Below are positions 1-10,623 of a stretch of DNA of 64,000 bases, piece after piece (position 1 is the stretch's first letter; the number at the start of each line of letters is the position of its first letter). The notes beneath the pieces were generated by a model. It had not been told where the DNA came from, did not search any database, and saw only the letters and a list, made by a program, of their open reading frames with translations. The stretch is from Paratinospora sagittata. Its lineage: Eukaryota; Streptophyta; Magnoliopsida; Ranunculales; Menispermaceae. The DNA is taken from NCBI GenBank assembly GCA_035771175.1, contig CM069608.1, positions 28,768,019 to 28,832,018 of the forward strand. The letters are read 5' to 3'. Position numbers and translations under genes: made by a program.

Positions 1-1022
1 CATCAAGAACAGGATTCGATCTCTCAATAAAGCCCTAATTCTCAATTAGCCATTAAGTTTCGTGATTTTCCTACAACCTCATGAAACCTTGTAAACCTCT
101 AGATTCTACAACTATTTCACGTCATAATTCCCCTTATCCAACCTAAAAAACCCTCTCTCAAGTGTCACCTTCCAAGTTTAGGTTCATTCGATTTGTGGCG
201 AATAAACCAAAAGCATTAAGTGCATGGAATCATAAATAAACTATGGAGATTTCATTAATAATAAGCTAAATCTATAATTAAACCATGACGTTCAGGTTAG
301 GATCCATCTCCTCTCTAGAACAATAAATTAGTTCATCATTTGAATGATAAAAACTCAAAATACGGAGAAAAACTCTAAAGTAAACATAATATCAAACTCT
401 AGAACTTGGAACTTGAATCTTCTTCCTAGAAGGTTGAATCTTCGCGTTCTTCCTCTTCAAGCCGTCTTGTTCTCTTCTCCAATGTGTTCTCCTCCAAAAG
501 CCCTGAAATTTGAAATATTATATGGCCCATAAGTCATCGTGAAACATAATTAGAAAGTATAGAAATTCGTCCAACTCGCAAAAGGGGTGCCCAGCACTGC
601 GACGCTCCAATAGATGTTTCCAGCACCGCGGCGCCCAGTCCCTCATCATTTCAGCACATTCAGCGCCGCGAGTTGCGCTGCGGCGCCCAGAACCTCAACT
701 ATTGCACCTGATTCGTGTACTTGCTAATTTTTGGCTCTTTTCTGCTTAGCTTTTGCCAGTTCTTGTACATGTTCCTCTCATCCAAATCCATGACTAATGC
801 ATCCAAACAACTACAAGAAAAAGCAGATTAAATTAATAACTCACTCAAATATAAATTAAATCAAATTTATTAACTAATCAACTAAAATAATGCATAAAAA
901 CCAAATTAATCATTAACTAACAAATATATTAAAACTAACATAAACCTATCAAACTAATGCATGAACTGTCCTAAAATACACCTAAAACATGCTCTATAAC
1001 CTATCTAAAAATGCAACTATCA
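1..1022 (-). repeat. 3' LTR of Athila copy A (partial)
   Basis: Matches 53,283-54,302 of copy B along its whole length. The inner LTR end reads AACTATCA, giving TGATAGTT on the element strand, and is followed by the polypurine tract. By comparison with copy B about 355 bp of this LTR lie outside the window. It contains GC-rich GCGGCGCCCAG-type patches at 600-690 in an otherwise AT-rich sequence. Confidence 0.88.
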
Positions 1023-1038
1023 AATACCCCCAAACTTA
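1023..1038 (-). promoter_or_regulatory. Polypurine tract of Athila copy A
   Basis: The minus strand reads CTTAAGTTTGGGGGTATT directly before the LTR start TGATAG. This is the expected plus-strand priming site for reverse transcription. Similar CCCCCAAACTT blocks recur inside the untranslated region near 1,645, 2,371 and 2,542. Confidence 0.75.
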
Positions 1039-2620
1039 AGACTTTCATCGTTCCGAGCAAAGGAAAAACAAAACTAAACACTCATGATTATCATAACTAT
1101 TCTAAAGTCACAAATAAAGACTTAACTCTATGTTATAAACACATACACGGCCTCCAAGATCACACCAAAAGAATATTTGTTTCTAGGAAGAATTTCAAGT
1201 GTACATAGTTGTCCGGAATTTCAACCCAACTCCAACCGAGTTTCACCTTTGATTCTCACACACATAAGTACACAGCTAATCTCATCAAAGTAATCATGCA
1301 AGTCATGAACAAGTGCAAGCAAGTGTTAAGTGTAGGATCTCAAACTATATAATTTAGGTTGGAACTCCATAGGCAAGTTTTTCACACCACTCTCCACTAA
1401 TGTAGATTACACACCATTCAAAATCAGTAGGTCTTTCATGGGTTTTAATGTAAGGCTTAGGTTCAAAGGTAGGAAAAATAGAAACATTATAGCTCAAAAT
1501 GCCCTAAACACTTTGATCAATTACTAACATCCACTACATTACATTTGAAACCAAAACCTCTTTTCAACTCATATATCTCTCAAATATTCTCATTCTTTTG
1601 TTTGCTTTTTATCATCATTCACTTTTTTTTTATAGAATGCTACACCCCCAAACTTGCTTCTTTTTACGCATAGATGTAACACCCTTTTCTTATCTTTTTC
1701 ATCTTCTTTTCTTTTTCTTCTTCTTTTTTCAATACAATTCATAAGCAAACTTACTAAAAATTTCTTCTTTATCACCCTTTTTTCATTTTTTTTCATTCCC
1801 CATTGTTCTTCCTTCCAAATAATAACACTCCAACATGATCAAAGTGTATAAGGTGCATAGGTTGCAAAACAAAAAATTTAAACATGACAAGCTCAAAATT
1901 CATGATGCATAGGTAACAAAGAAATAGATATTCAGCTCAAAATGGGAACTATTGATATAATAGAGAATAGGGAGGCTATTTGGCTCAAGCTTTTCCAAAC
2001 ATGGCCTAAATCATTTTCCTCATAGTGTGTTTTCTAGGATTTTGCCTCGAGTGGTGATCAAACTTGTTCTAGAATCCCTAGAGATCTAAGATATGACTTA
2101 GCAAGCAAAGGTCCATTTCAAACAATCTTAATCTAATGATCAAAACCATGTACAAATGGTTAAGTCTCTCCAACAATTCCCAGCAAAAATTGGATCAAGC
2201 ACACAGACATATAGGTAACTCTCTACATTCTCCTATCGTTTCATATCTCTAAGGTGTTCTCTTGTCATTGGCCCTTCATACATAAGTCTAAAATTGTCAA
2301 AAATTGTGACCATCAAGCCTAAACTAATGCATACTCAACTAACATACCATGACAAAAATTCAAAACTATCCCCCCAAACTTAAAGCAAGCATTGTCCTCA
2401 ATGCATAAAATAAATAAGAAAATATTAGAAAAAATGGAGGCATATAAGAGAGATGGGAGTTTAGAAAACCCCCTGAACCCAATTGGGTGAAGATGGCACA
2501 TGACGCAGTTCATTCGTCTCTCCTAGAAGCTCCAAAGAGACCCCCAAACTTGTTTTAGAACCTGAAAAAGGTAAGGAAAACAAAAAAAAAGTCTATCAAG
2601 TTACGAATTCAAAGCCTATA
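1039..2620 (-). other. 3' untranslated region of Athila copy A
   Basis: Lies between the end of pol and the polypurine tract. No ORF of substance was found, and no env-like protein. Contains a strong pyrimidine tract on the plus strand at about 1,590-1,800 (TTCTTTTTCTTC type) and several polypurine-tract-like CCCCCAAACTT motifs. The same region exists in copy B at 54,320-55,916. Confidence 0.7.
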
Positions 2621-4087
2621 CTACAATGACGAAAAATAAATAAATGAATAAATAAATAAATCAAGCATAAACCAATGGGTTGCCTCCCATCCAACACTTG
2701 GTTTAGAGTTGTCAGCCGAACTTTGCTTCATAATGTCGCTCCATGGTTCCCCAAGTGTGATGTGTTCCTCATGCCGCTCCACTTGGCTAAAATAATGTTT
2801 TAACCATTGACCATTTACTCGAAAACATGCACCATCTCCACTTTGTAGCTCCACCGCACCGTAAGGAAAGACTTTAGCAATAGTAAACGGTCTACTTCAT
2901 CTAGATTTAAGCTTGCCCAAAAACAACTTTAGCCTGGAATTGAATAAGAGAACTTGTTGCCCCGGTTCGAAGTCTTTCTTCACAATGTACTTGTCATGCC
3001 ATTTCTTGATTCGCTCCTTGTAGATCTCGGCATTTTCATAAGCATCGTTTCGAAACTCTTCCATTTCCATGAGCTGGAGCAATCTTTGATTTCCAGAAGC
3101 CTTCAAGTCATAGTTCAATTTCTTAACCGCCCAATAAGCTTTATGCTCCAACTCTACCGGTAGGTGACATGACTTCCCAAACACAAGCCAGTACGAAAAC
3201 ATCCCAATAGGTGTCTTCAATGCAGTCCGATATGCCCACCAAGCATCATCGAATTTCATTGCCCAATCCTTCAAATTAACATTTACCATATTCTCCAAGA
3301 TTTGCTTGACTTCTCGATTGCTTATTTCGGCTTGGCCATTCGTTTGTGGGTGATATGCAAGTGCGACCTTATGTTTCACCCCTTACTTGTCAAGGAGAGC
3401 ATTAAATGACTTGTTACAAAAATAAGTGCCCTCATCACTAATGATAGCCTGAGGAGTGTCGAATCTTGTAAAGATATGCTTGTGTAAGAACTTCAACACT
3501 ACCTTGGCATCATTCATTTTTGTAGCTATGGCTTCAACCCACTTGGACACATAGTCCACTGCCAAAAGTATGTATATCTTGCCGAAAGAGGAGGGAAAAG
3601 GTCCCATAAAATTGATACCCCATACATCAAAGTGCTCAACCTCCAATATGTTAGTCAAAGGTAATTCATGACGCCTCGAAATATTTCCAAGACGTTGGCA
3701 CCTGTCACATGTCTTCACAAAGGTGTAGCTATCTCGGAATAAGGTAGTCCAGCAAAATCCACTTTGCAAGACCTTAGCCGTCATTCTTGTGGGTCCAAAA
3801 TGATCACCATAAAAGGAGGAATGGCACTCGTGAAGAATGGCTTGGATGTCTTCCCCCAGTACACAACGCTGAATCAATTGATCATTGCATCACTTGAAGA
3901 GTAGTGGCTCATCCCACATGTAAGACTTGACATTGTGTAAAAACTTCTTTTTCATTGCATAAGAGAGACCTGGAGGCAATATTCCACATGCTAAGAAATT
4001 TTCAAATTTAGCATACCATGGCACTTTCACGCCTACACCATATAGTTTTCATCTGGAAAAGTTTTCAGAATTGGTAAGCAAGCATCC
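2621..4087 (-). pseudogene. Athila copy A integrase region of pol
   Basis: Integrase joins element cDNA to host DNA in the nucleus. Visible are the zinc-binding HHCC part ([11 protein letters not shown] ... CDRCQRLGN, about 3,720-3,850), the core, and the C-terminal tail rich in basic residues (VNGQWLKHY near 2,800). In the catalytic triad the second Asp (ISDEGTYF) and the Glu (QAEISNREV) are present. The first Asp, expected in the motif before FMGPF, reads Asn (GINFMGPF). Stops interrupt the frame at 3,380-3,382 and 2,897-2,899. The latter TGA is shared with copy B. The protein is dead on two counts: broken frame and missing catalytic residue. Confidence 0.87.
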
Positions 4088-5993
4088 TCAACCACATCGC
4101 AATCGGGAAAGATGGTCGACGACAACATTCTCACTTCCTTTCTTATCTTTGATCTCCAAATCAAATTCTTGCAACAAAAGAATCCAACGAATCAACCTAG
4201 ACTTGGCGTCCTTCTTAAACAAGTAACGAATAGTCGCATGATTGGTATACACAATGACTTTGGACCCAATGATATAAGATCGAAACTTGTGTCGCATGAA
4301 AACACAACCTCTAATAATTCTTTCTCTGTCATAGTGTAATTCTGTTGGGCTCCATCTAAAGTACAACTAGCATAGTAGATAGCCCGAAACATCTTTTCTT
4401 TCCGTTGGCCTAACACTACCCCAATAGCAAATTCGCTAGCATCGCACATAATTTCAAATGGTTCTTTCCAATCAGGTACAATCATGATGGGGGCCGAGAT
4501 CAATGTCTTCTTTATCAACTCAAAGGCCTCCACACAAGGATCATCAAAAGCAAACGATGAATCTTTCTCAAGCAAGTTGCAAAGGGGCTTAATAATTTTC
4601 GAGAAGTCTTTAATAAACAGCCAGTAAAAATCAACATGCCCCAAGAAACTACGAATGCCTTTCACATTCTTAAGATGAAGAAGCTTCTCAATAGCCACTA
4701 TCTTTGCCCGATCCACCTTAAGATCCTTGGAAGAAACCCTATGGCCTAACACTATGCCTTCTTGTACCATGAAATGACACTTTTCCCAATTTAGCACTAA
4801 GTTGGTTTCTTCACATCTTTGAAGCACAAGAGATAGATTATGAAAACAATGGTCAAATGAAGTCCCCAAGACTGAAAAATCATCCATAAATACCTCCATT
4901 CTGTCCTCAATCATATCAGCAAAAAGGGCCATCATACACCGTTGAAAAGTCGCCAATGCATTGCATCAACCAAAGGGCATTCTTCGTAAAGAAAATGTGC
5001 CATACAAGCAAGTGAAAGTCGTCTTCTCTTGGTCCTCCGGTGCAATGGCTACTTGATTATAGCCCGAATAACCATCTAAGAAGCAATAGTATTCAAAACC
5101 CGCCAATCTATCCAACATTTGATCAATGAAAGGAAGGGAAAAATGATTATTCCTTGTGGCCTTATTCAACTTCTTATAATCTATGCAAACACGCCATCCA
5201 GTGATTGTTCTTGTTGAAATCAACTCATTATTTTCATTCTTGACCACCGTCACCCCACCTTTCTTCGGCACAACTTGTATCGGACTCACCCAAGGACTAT
5301 TCGAAATGGCATATATGAAATCGGCTTTCAACCACTTCAATACTTCACCTCGAACTACTTCTTTCATTGCTGGATTAAGCCTTCGTTGATGTTCAATGGA
5401 TGGCTTATAGGAGTTCTCCATTAAGATCTTATGCATGCAAAATGAGGGGCTTATACCCTTGATATCTGAAATAGACCATCCCAAGGCTGATTTGTGTTCT
5501 CTTAGAATTCTCAATAACTTCTCTTCCTCAACACAAGACAAGGCTGAAGATGTGATGACCGGGTAGGTAGATTTTTCACCCAAAAAGGCATATTGAATGT
5601 GATCGGGAAGAGGTTTCAACTCCAGGGTCGATTCATCCACTTTACTTGGTGTAGTTTCTTTTAACTCATCCACGTTTGCTTGTGAAGAATCAATCGGTGG
5701 TGCTTCAAGAGCAAAAACATATTGCTTAAGTTCTTCATTCTTGCCCACATCTATACTAATTGAGTTGACAGGACAACTTTCTAACGCATCATCTGATATA
5801 GTGCCTCATGAATTTCTGTCACACATTTTTCAACTATTTCCACTACATCTATCCGATGGCATGTACTCTCCTTCGCTGAAAATTTGAGAGTCTTGTAGAT
5901 GTTAAACAAGAATTCTTCATCATTAACTCTCAAGGTGAGTTCCCCTCGTGCACATCTATCAATGCACGTCCGGTAGCTAGAATGGTCTCCCAA
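4088..5993 (-). pseudogene. Athila copy A reverse transcriptase and RNase H
   Basis: Reverse transcriptase motifs run in order: VPKKGG, WRVCIDYKKLNKATRN, FCFLDGYSGYNQ-like, TTFTCLYGTFSLRRMPFG and the polymerase box FMDDFSVLG. RNase H follows with CDAS, TEKELLE, the third acidic position and the closing DHLSRL. Two copy-specific lesions are visible: a TGA right after MPFG (about 4,963), and a 2-bp insertion near 4,290 that shifts the frame inside RNase H. The RNase H motif that should read TDH reads TNH, in both copies. Stretch 5,781-5,993 is the linker from protease. Confidence 0.88.
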
Positions 5994-6072
5994 GGATCAA
6001 CGGTATGTCACCATCTTCTTCCATATACAAAACCACAAAGTCCACCGAAAAAATAAACTTATCCACCTTTAC

Positions 6073-6549
6073 TTAAACATCTTCCATAATTCCTTGAGGA
6101 TATGTCATTGACTGGTCCGCTAATTGAAGTGAAATGGTGGTTGGCTTCACTTCTCCAAGTCCCAATCTCCTAAAAATAGAAAGAGGCATAAGATTAATAC
6201 TTGCACCCAAATCACATAAAACTTTATTAAAATTTAAAGGACCAATAGTGCAAGGAATGGTAAAACTCCCTGGATCTTTGAGCTTTTGTGGAAGCTTCTT
6301 TTGTAATATCGCACTACACTTCTCGGTAAGCTTCACCATCTTGTAGGCCTCCAACTTTCTCTTATTTGTCATCACATCCTTCATAAATTTGACGTAATTG
6401 GGCATTTGTTCCAAAGCATCGGCCAGTGGGATGTTGATGTGAATCTTCTTAAATATCTCTAGGAACTTGGCAAATTGCTCATCCAATCTCTTCTTTTGGA
6501 ATCTCTGAGGATAAGGTAAGGAAGGCTTTAATATAGGGGGGTTATCCAA
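6073..6549 (-). pseudogene. Athila copy A aspartic protease
   Basis: A 158-residue open stretch with the retropepsin-like active site VLCDLGASINLMPLSIF, typical of Athila elements (DLGA in place of DTGA). It would cut the Gag-Pol polyprotein during particle maturation. Upstream it carries the usual linker rich in Lys and Glu (QMPNYVKFMKDVM). It is uninterrupted within itself but cut from gag and from reverse transcriptase by stops. Confidence 0.85.
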
Positions 6550-6585
6550 AAAAGTAATGGAGCCCGGTCGGTATGGCCTTTCCTT

Positions 6586-8013
6586 CTATTCATCTTGCTT
6601 TTGCTCCTGATGATGTACTTTACTCTCTATATTGCTTGACTGTGATGATGTGGCCTTCTCATCCTCATTATTCTTTTCAGCCCATTCAACTTCCTTTCCG
6701 CTCCAGAGGGTGATCGCCTTACATTGTTCCTTGGGGTTGACTTGAGTGTTGCTAGGAAATGATCCTTTTTGTTGTGCATTTATAGCTGAAACAAGTTGCC
6801 CAATTTGTATTTCCATATTCTTCATTGAAGTCTCCAAGTTATCTATCCTTGACTCGGCCCTATCTTGTTTTGCCTTAGACTTTACTATGTATCCACTTAA
6901 AAGCTCCTCCAAAGAAGGTTTCTTCTCTTGTGCTGGCATAGACGATCCAGTGGTGGAGGATTCAGAACATTCCTAGTGTTGGAATATGAGAAATTTTCAT
7001 GATTCCTTATCCCCGGGTGGTATTGGTTTGGAACTTAAGCCTTACTCCTATAGTTATACCCCCGGTTATTCACATAATTTTCTTGCTCTTCATTAGTTCC
7101 TCCACCCAAGTATCCCATGCTTGCTACCGCTACACTCTCAACGGATGGTTGTTGTGTACTTTGCATTGATGCTATTTGGTTGGACAATGTGGCTAACTGT
7201 ACCGAAATTGCAGTCATTGGATCAAGCTCAAGCACTCTAACAACTTTCTTTACCAAGGATCTCTCGCTAGGCATTTCATGTGTTGGAAGCCATTTCTTCC
7301 AATAAGTTGAGAGCTCCCTCAACCGTCTTGCTCATTATAGTGCCACCAGTTGCGGCATCTAGCAAATTGTGTGTGGCCACTGTCATCCCATTATAAAAAA
7401 TTTGAAGTTGGATCCATACTTCAAAACCATGTTGTGGGCACTTCCTTAACAACTCCTTAAACCGTTCCCATGCCTCATAGAGTGACTTAGTGTCCAACTA
7501 CTTGAACTGGCCAATCTCTACTCATAATTGAGTTGTCTTTGCCAGTGGGAAAAACTTTTGAAGGAATTTTTGCATCAACTCATCCCATGTAGTAACACTC
7601 TCAGGTTGCAAACCTTGTAACCATGACTTTGCCTTATCCCTCAAAGAGAATGGGAACAATCTCAGTCGAATCACATCTTCAGCCACTCCATTGAACTTTA
7701 CTATATCACACTTCTGCAAGAATGAATGTATATGAGTCATCGGATTTTCTATGGGAGAGCCCCCGTACTGATGTTGCTGAACCATTGTGATTAACGTCGG
7801 CTTCAACTAGAAATTGTTGGCTGCAATGGGTGCTCTCACTATTCCAGAGTGGTTGTCATGAATGACGGGCTTGAAATAGTCCCGAAGAAGACGTTGATTA
7901 TTTCCAGGCTCCATTGCTTCTTGTTCCACTCTTCTTTCTCTTCGCCTCTGTAACAAAGTACGCTAAATCTCAGGATCTAACGGTACTAGTTCATCATTTC
8001 TAGATCGCCGCAT
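6586..8013 (-). pseudogene. Athila copy A gag
   Basis: The retrotransposon gag domain is recognised by FNGVAEDVIRLRLFPFSLRD and AKSWLQGLQPESVTTWDEL near 7,560-7,700. The likely start is the ATG at 8,011-8,013 (MRRSRNDELVPLDPEI). Stops at 7,963-7,965, 7,807-7,809 and 7,498-7,500 break it, and all three occur at the same places in copy B. The C-terminal part (6,586-6,939) has a coiled-coil-like stretch and an acidic tail. Gag would form the cytoplasmic particle; this copy cannot make it intact. Confidence 0.85.
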
Positions 8014-8120
8014 ACACTTCAATCAATCCTTTAAAACAAAAACAAAGAAACAAATTCAAAAAAAATACTAGATTAAAATCAAAATCAATTACTAACAATA
8101 TTGATGAAACTAAAGTGAAA

Positions 8121-8140
8121 CAATCCCCGGCAATGGTGCC
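8121..8140 (-). promoter_or_regulatory. Primer binding site of Athila copy A
   Basis: The minus strand reads TGGCACCATTGCCGGGGATT. This resembles the Asp-tRNA-complementary site known for Athila elements, with two probable CpG-decay changes. It sits 7 nt from the inner end of the 5' LTR. Confidence 0.8.
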
Positions 8141-8202
8141 AAAAACTTGTTCTTGAATTTATCGCAAGCGCACTACAGTCAAGTTATAATATACCGAAAG
8201 TG

Positions 8203-8551
8203 TGTCACACCCTGGGTTGCACAGTGTGCCCCCTACCTAGGTGTGGGCGCACCCCCTCGGGGAGAACTCCAGTCATTATGGATCCATAATATTGTCCCAT
8301 CCCGGTAGTGCCACCGCCACACAAGGACGTCTTTTTTATACGGGATCATTTGTCTGCCACTATTCATCATGAATAGTGTAGGGCCTCCCTAAGAATAGAA
8401 CTCGCAACCTCCCTTTAGAAGTTAGATTTCGCACCTTGAGTAGCCACTGAACCGTTATTCATCATGAATAGAGCAGGGCCTCCCTAGGACTCGAACTCGA
8501 GACCTCCCTTAAGGAGTCTGATTTTGCATTCCTAGTAACCACTGAGCCAAT
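8203..8551 (-). repeat. Composite unit 1: body plus two tRNA-like heads
   Basis: Body at 8,203-8,358 with the 16-bp palindrome ATTATGGATCCATAAT. Heads at 8,384-8,453 and 8,480-8,549 on the minus strand. The second has an A box (TGGCTCAGTGGTTA) and a B box (GAGTTCGAGTCC) about 50 nt apart. A 19-nt palindrome ACTATTCATCATGAATAGT (8,359-8,377) separates body and head. Confidence 0.75.
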
Positions 8552-8877
8552 TGTCACACCCTGGGTTGCACAGCATGCCCCCTACCCAGGTGTGGGCGCA
8601 CCCCCTCGGGGCGAACGCCAGCCATTATGGATCCATAATATTGTCTCATCCCGGTATAGCCACCGCCACAATCATTTGTCTGCCACTATTTATCATGAAT
8701 AGTGTAGGGCCTCCCTAGGAATCGAACTCGCAACCTCCCTTAAGAAGTTATATTTCGCACCTTGAGTAGCCACTGAACCATTATTCATCATGAATAGTGC
8801 AGGGCCTCCCTAGGAATCGAACTCGAGACCTCCCTTAAGGAGTCTGATTTTGCATTCCTAGTAACCACTGAGCCAAT
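8552..8877 (-). repeat. Composite unit 2: body plus two tRNA-like heads
   Basis: Repeats the order of unit 1 with a slightly shorter body (lacks the ACAAGGACGTC segment). Heads at 8,710-8,779 and 8,806-8,875, both with good B boxes (GAGTTCGATTCC and GAGTTCGATTCC-like) and A boxes (GGTTCAGTGGCTA and TGGCTCAGTGGTTA). Confidence 0.75.
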
Positions 8878-9127
8878 TATCACACCCTGGGTTGCACAGC
8901 GTTCCCCCTACCCAGGTGTGGGAGCACCCCCTCGGGGCTAACACCAGCCATTATGGATCCATAATATTGTCCCATCCCGGTACAGCCACCGCCACACAAG
9001 GACGTCTCTTGTACACGTGATCATTTGTCCTTACTATTCATCATGAATAGTGCAGGGCCTCCCTAGGAATCGAACTCGAGACCTCCATTAAGGAGTCTGA
9101 TTTTGCATTCCTAGTAACCGCTGAGCC
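8878..9127 (-). repeat. Composite unit 3: body plus one tRNA-like head
   Basis: Same body as units 1 and 2 but only one head (9,057-9,127), whose A box has one change (AGCGGTTA). The upstream head seen in units 1 and 2 is absent, so the unit is a shorter form. Confidence 0.72.
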
Positions 9128-9304
9128 TGTCACTATTTATGGTGAATAGTGGGGACAAATGATCCCGTGTACAAGAGACGTCCTTGTGTGACGGTGGTTG
9201 TACCGGGATGCGTCAATATTGTGGATCCATAATGGCTGGCGTTCGCCCCAAGGGGGTGCGCCACACCTGGGTAGGGGGCACGCTGTGCAACCCAGGGTGT
9301 GACA
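9128..9304 (+). repeat. Composite unit 4: inverted body only
   Basis: A body without tRNA-like head in the opposite orientation to units 1-3. It ends CTGTGCAACCCAGGGTG then TGACA, closing the insertion as an inverted repeat of its start. A relative of almost the same length stands alone at 31,496-31,673. Confidence 0.72.
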
Positions 9305-10623
9305 AAGTGAGTCAGGTTATTGTATCCACAGGGACAGTTTACTTTACCAATTACCATTTTCACTAATTTTTAACTTTATCTAGCTAATCAAATGGTAGAG
9401 TTTCAATAGTTAAAAGGCAATTAAAATTTAAATCAAACGAATAGAATATGGGAGATATCAAGGATATATGAAAATATCTAGAGACTTGACTTCACCTAAC
9501 CTTCAATCGTATAACTTAGCTACGCTTATTATCAAATTCCTAATCTATAGGTCAAAATCTACACGTCTCTAATTCCCTCTCTCGAGTACAGAATTAAAAC
9601 GTATAATCAAGAACAGGATTCGATCTCTCGATAAAACCCTAATTCTCAATAACCCATTAAGTTTCGTGATTTTCCTACAACCTCATGAAACCTTGTAAAC
9701 CTCTCGATTCTATAACTATTTCATGTCATAATTCCCCTTATCCAACCTAGAAAACCTTTTCTCGAGTACCACCTTCTAAGTTTAGGTTCATTCGATTTGG
9801 GGCCAATAAACCAAAAGGATTATGTGCGTGGAATCATAAATAAACTATGGAGATTTCATTAATAATAAGCTAAATCTAAAATTAAACCATGACATTCAGG
9901 TTAGGATCCATCTCCTCTCTAGAACGATAAATTAGTTCATCTTTTGAATGATAAAAACACAAAACATGGAGAAAAAATCTAAAGTAAACATAATATCAAA
10001 CTCTAGAACTTCGAACTTGAATCTTCTTCCTAGAAGGTTGAATCTCCGCGTTCTTCCTCTTTGAGCTGTCTTGTTCTCTTCTCCAATGTGTTCTCCAAAA
10101 GCCCTCAAATTTGATATATTATATGGCCCATAAGTCGTCCTGAAACATAATTAGAAAGTATAGAAATTCGTCCAACTCGCAAAAAGGGTACCCAGCGTTG
10201 CGGCTCTCCGATAAATGTTTCCAGCTCCGCGGGTAGCGCGTGGCACCCAGTCCCTCATCATTTCAATACATTTAACGCCGCGGTGCCCAGAACCTCAATT
10301 GTTGTGCCTAATTCGTGGACTTAGCCAATTTTTTCCTCTTTTCTGCTTAACATTTGCCACTTCTTGTACAAGTTCTTCTCATCCAAATCTATGACTAATG
10401 TATCCAAACACCTACAAGGCAAAGCAGATTAAATTAATAACTCACTCAAATATAAATTAAATCAAATTTATTAACTAATCAACTAAAGTAATGCATAAAA
10501 ACCAAATTAATCCTAAACTAACAAATATATTAAAACTAACATAAACCTATCAAACTAATGCATGAACTGTCCTAAAATACACCTAAAACATGCTTTATAA
10601 CCTATCTTAAAATGCAACTATCA

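Larger units (their letters stand above)
8203..9304. mobile_element. Composite insertion with tRNA-like modules and LTR-type ends
   Basis: The insertion begins TGTCACACCCTGGG and ends CCCAGGGTGTGACA, and is flanked by AAGTG on both sides (8,198-8,202 and 9,305-9,309). The empty site is seen in copy B near 61,475. Inside are three direct units starting at 8,203, 8,552 and 8,878, each the reverse of a GC-rich body plus tRNA-like heads, then an inverted partial unit at 9,128-9,304 that creates the terminal inversion. TG...CA ends and a 5-bp duplication are integrase-type features. The contents look like a tRNA-derived SINE. I cannot place it in a named family. Confidence 0.75.
1..10623 (-). mobile_element. 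Athila-type Ty3 LTR retrotransposon, copy A
   Basis: Read on the minus strand the order is 5' LTR (8,148-10,623), primer site, gag, protease, reverse transcriptase, RNase H, integrase, a long untranslated stretch and the 3' LTR (1-1,022, cut by the window edge). This order, the DLGAS protease motif, the FMDD polymerase motif and the Asp-tRNA-like primer site fit the Athila lineage of Ty3 elements. The internal part is about 7.1 kb. No env-like ORF is seen. The coding part is broken by stops and frameshifts, so the copy is not autonomous. It is followed by the target duplication CTTGG at 10,624; its left flank is outside the window. Confidence 0.9.
8148..10623 (-). repeat. 5' LTR of Athila copy A, interrupted
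   Basis: Starts TGTTCTTG and ends AACTATCA on the plus strand, so it has TG...CA ends on the element strand. Without the 1,102-bp insertion and its 5-bp duplication it is 1,369 bp, against 1,375 bp for the intact LTR of copy B. It differs from the 3' LTR of the same element (for example TTTGGGGCCAATAAACC against TTTGTGGCGAATAAACC), so the element is old. Confidence 0.88.

Noticed and set aside
1039..2620. Env-like ORF of Athila copy A
   Set aside because: Some Athila elements have one after pol, but here no open frame above about 70 residues and no membrane or coat-like pattern was found.
8384..9127. Functional tRNA genes on the minus strand
   Set aside because: A and B boxes are present, but the modules lack a convincing acceptor stem and anticodon arm and recur inside a dispersed repeat. 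They are tRNA-derived parts, not tRNA genes.
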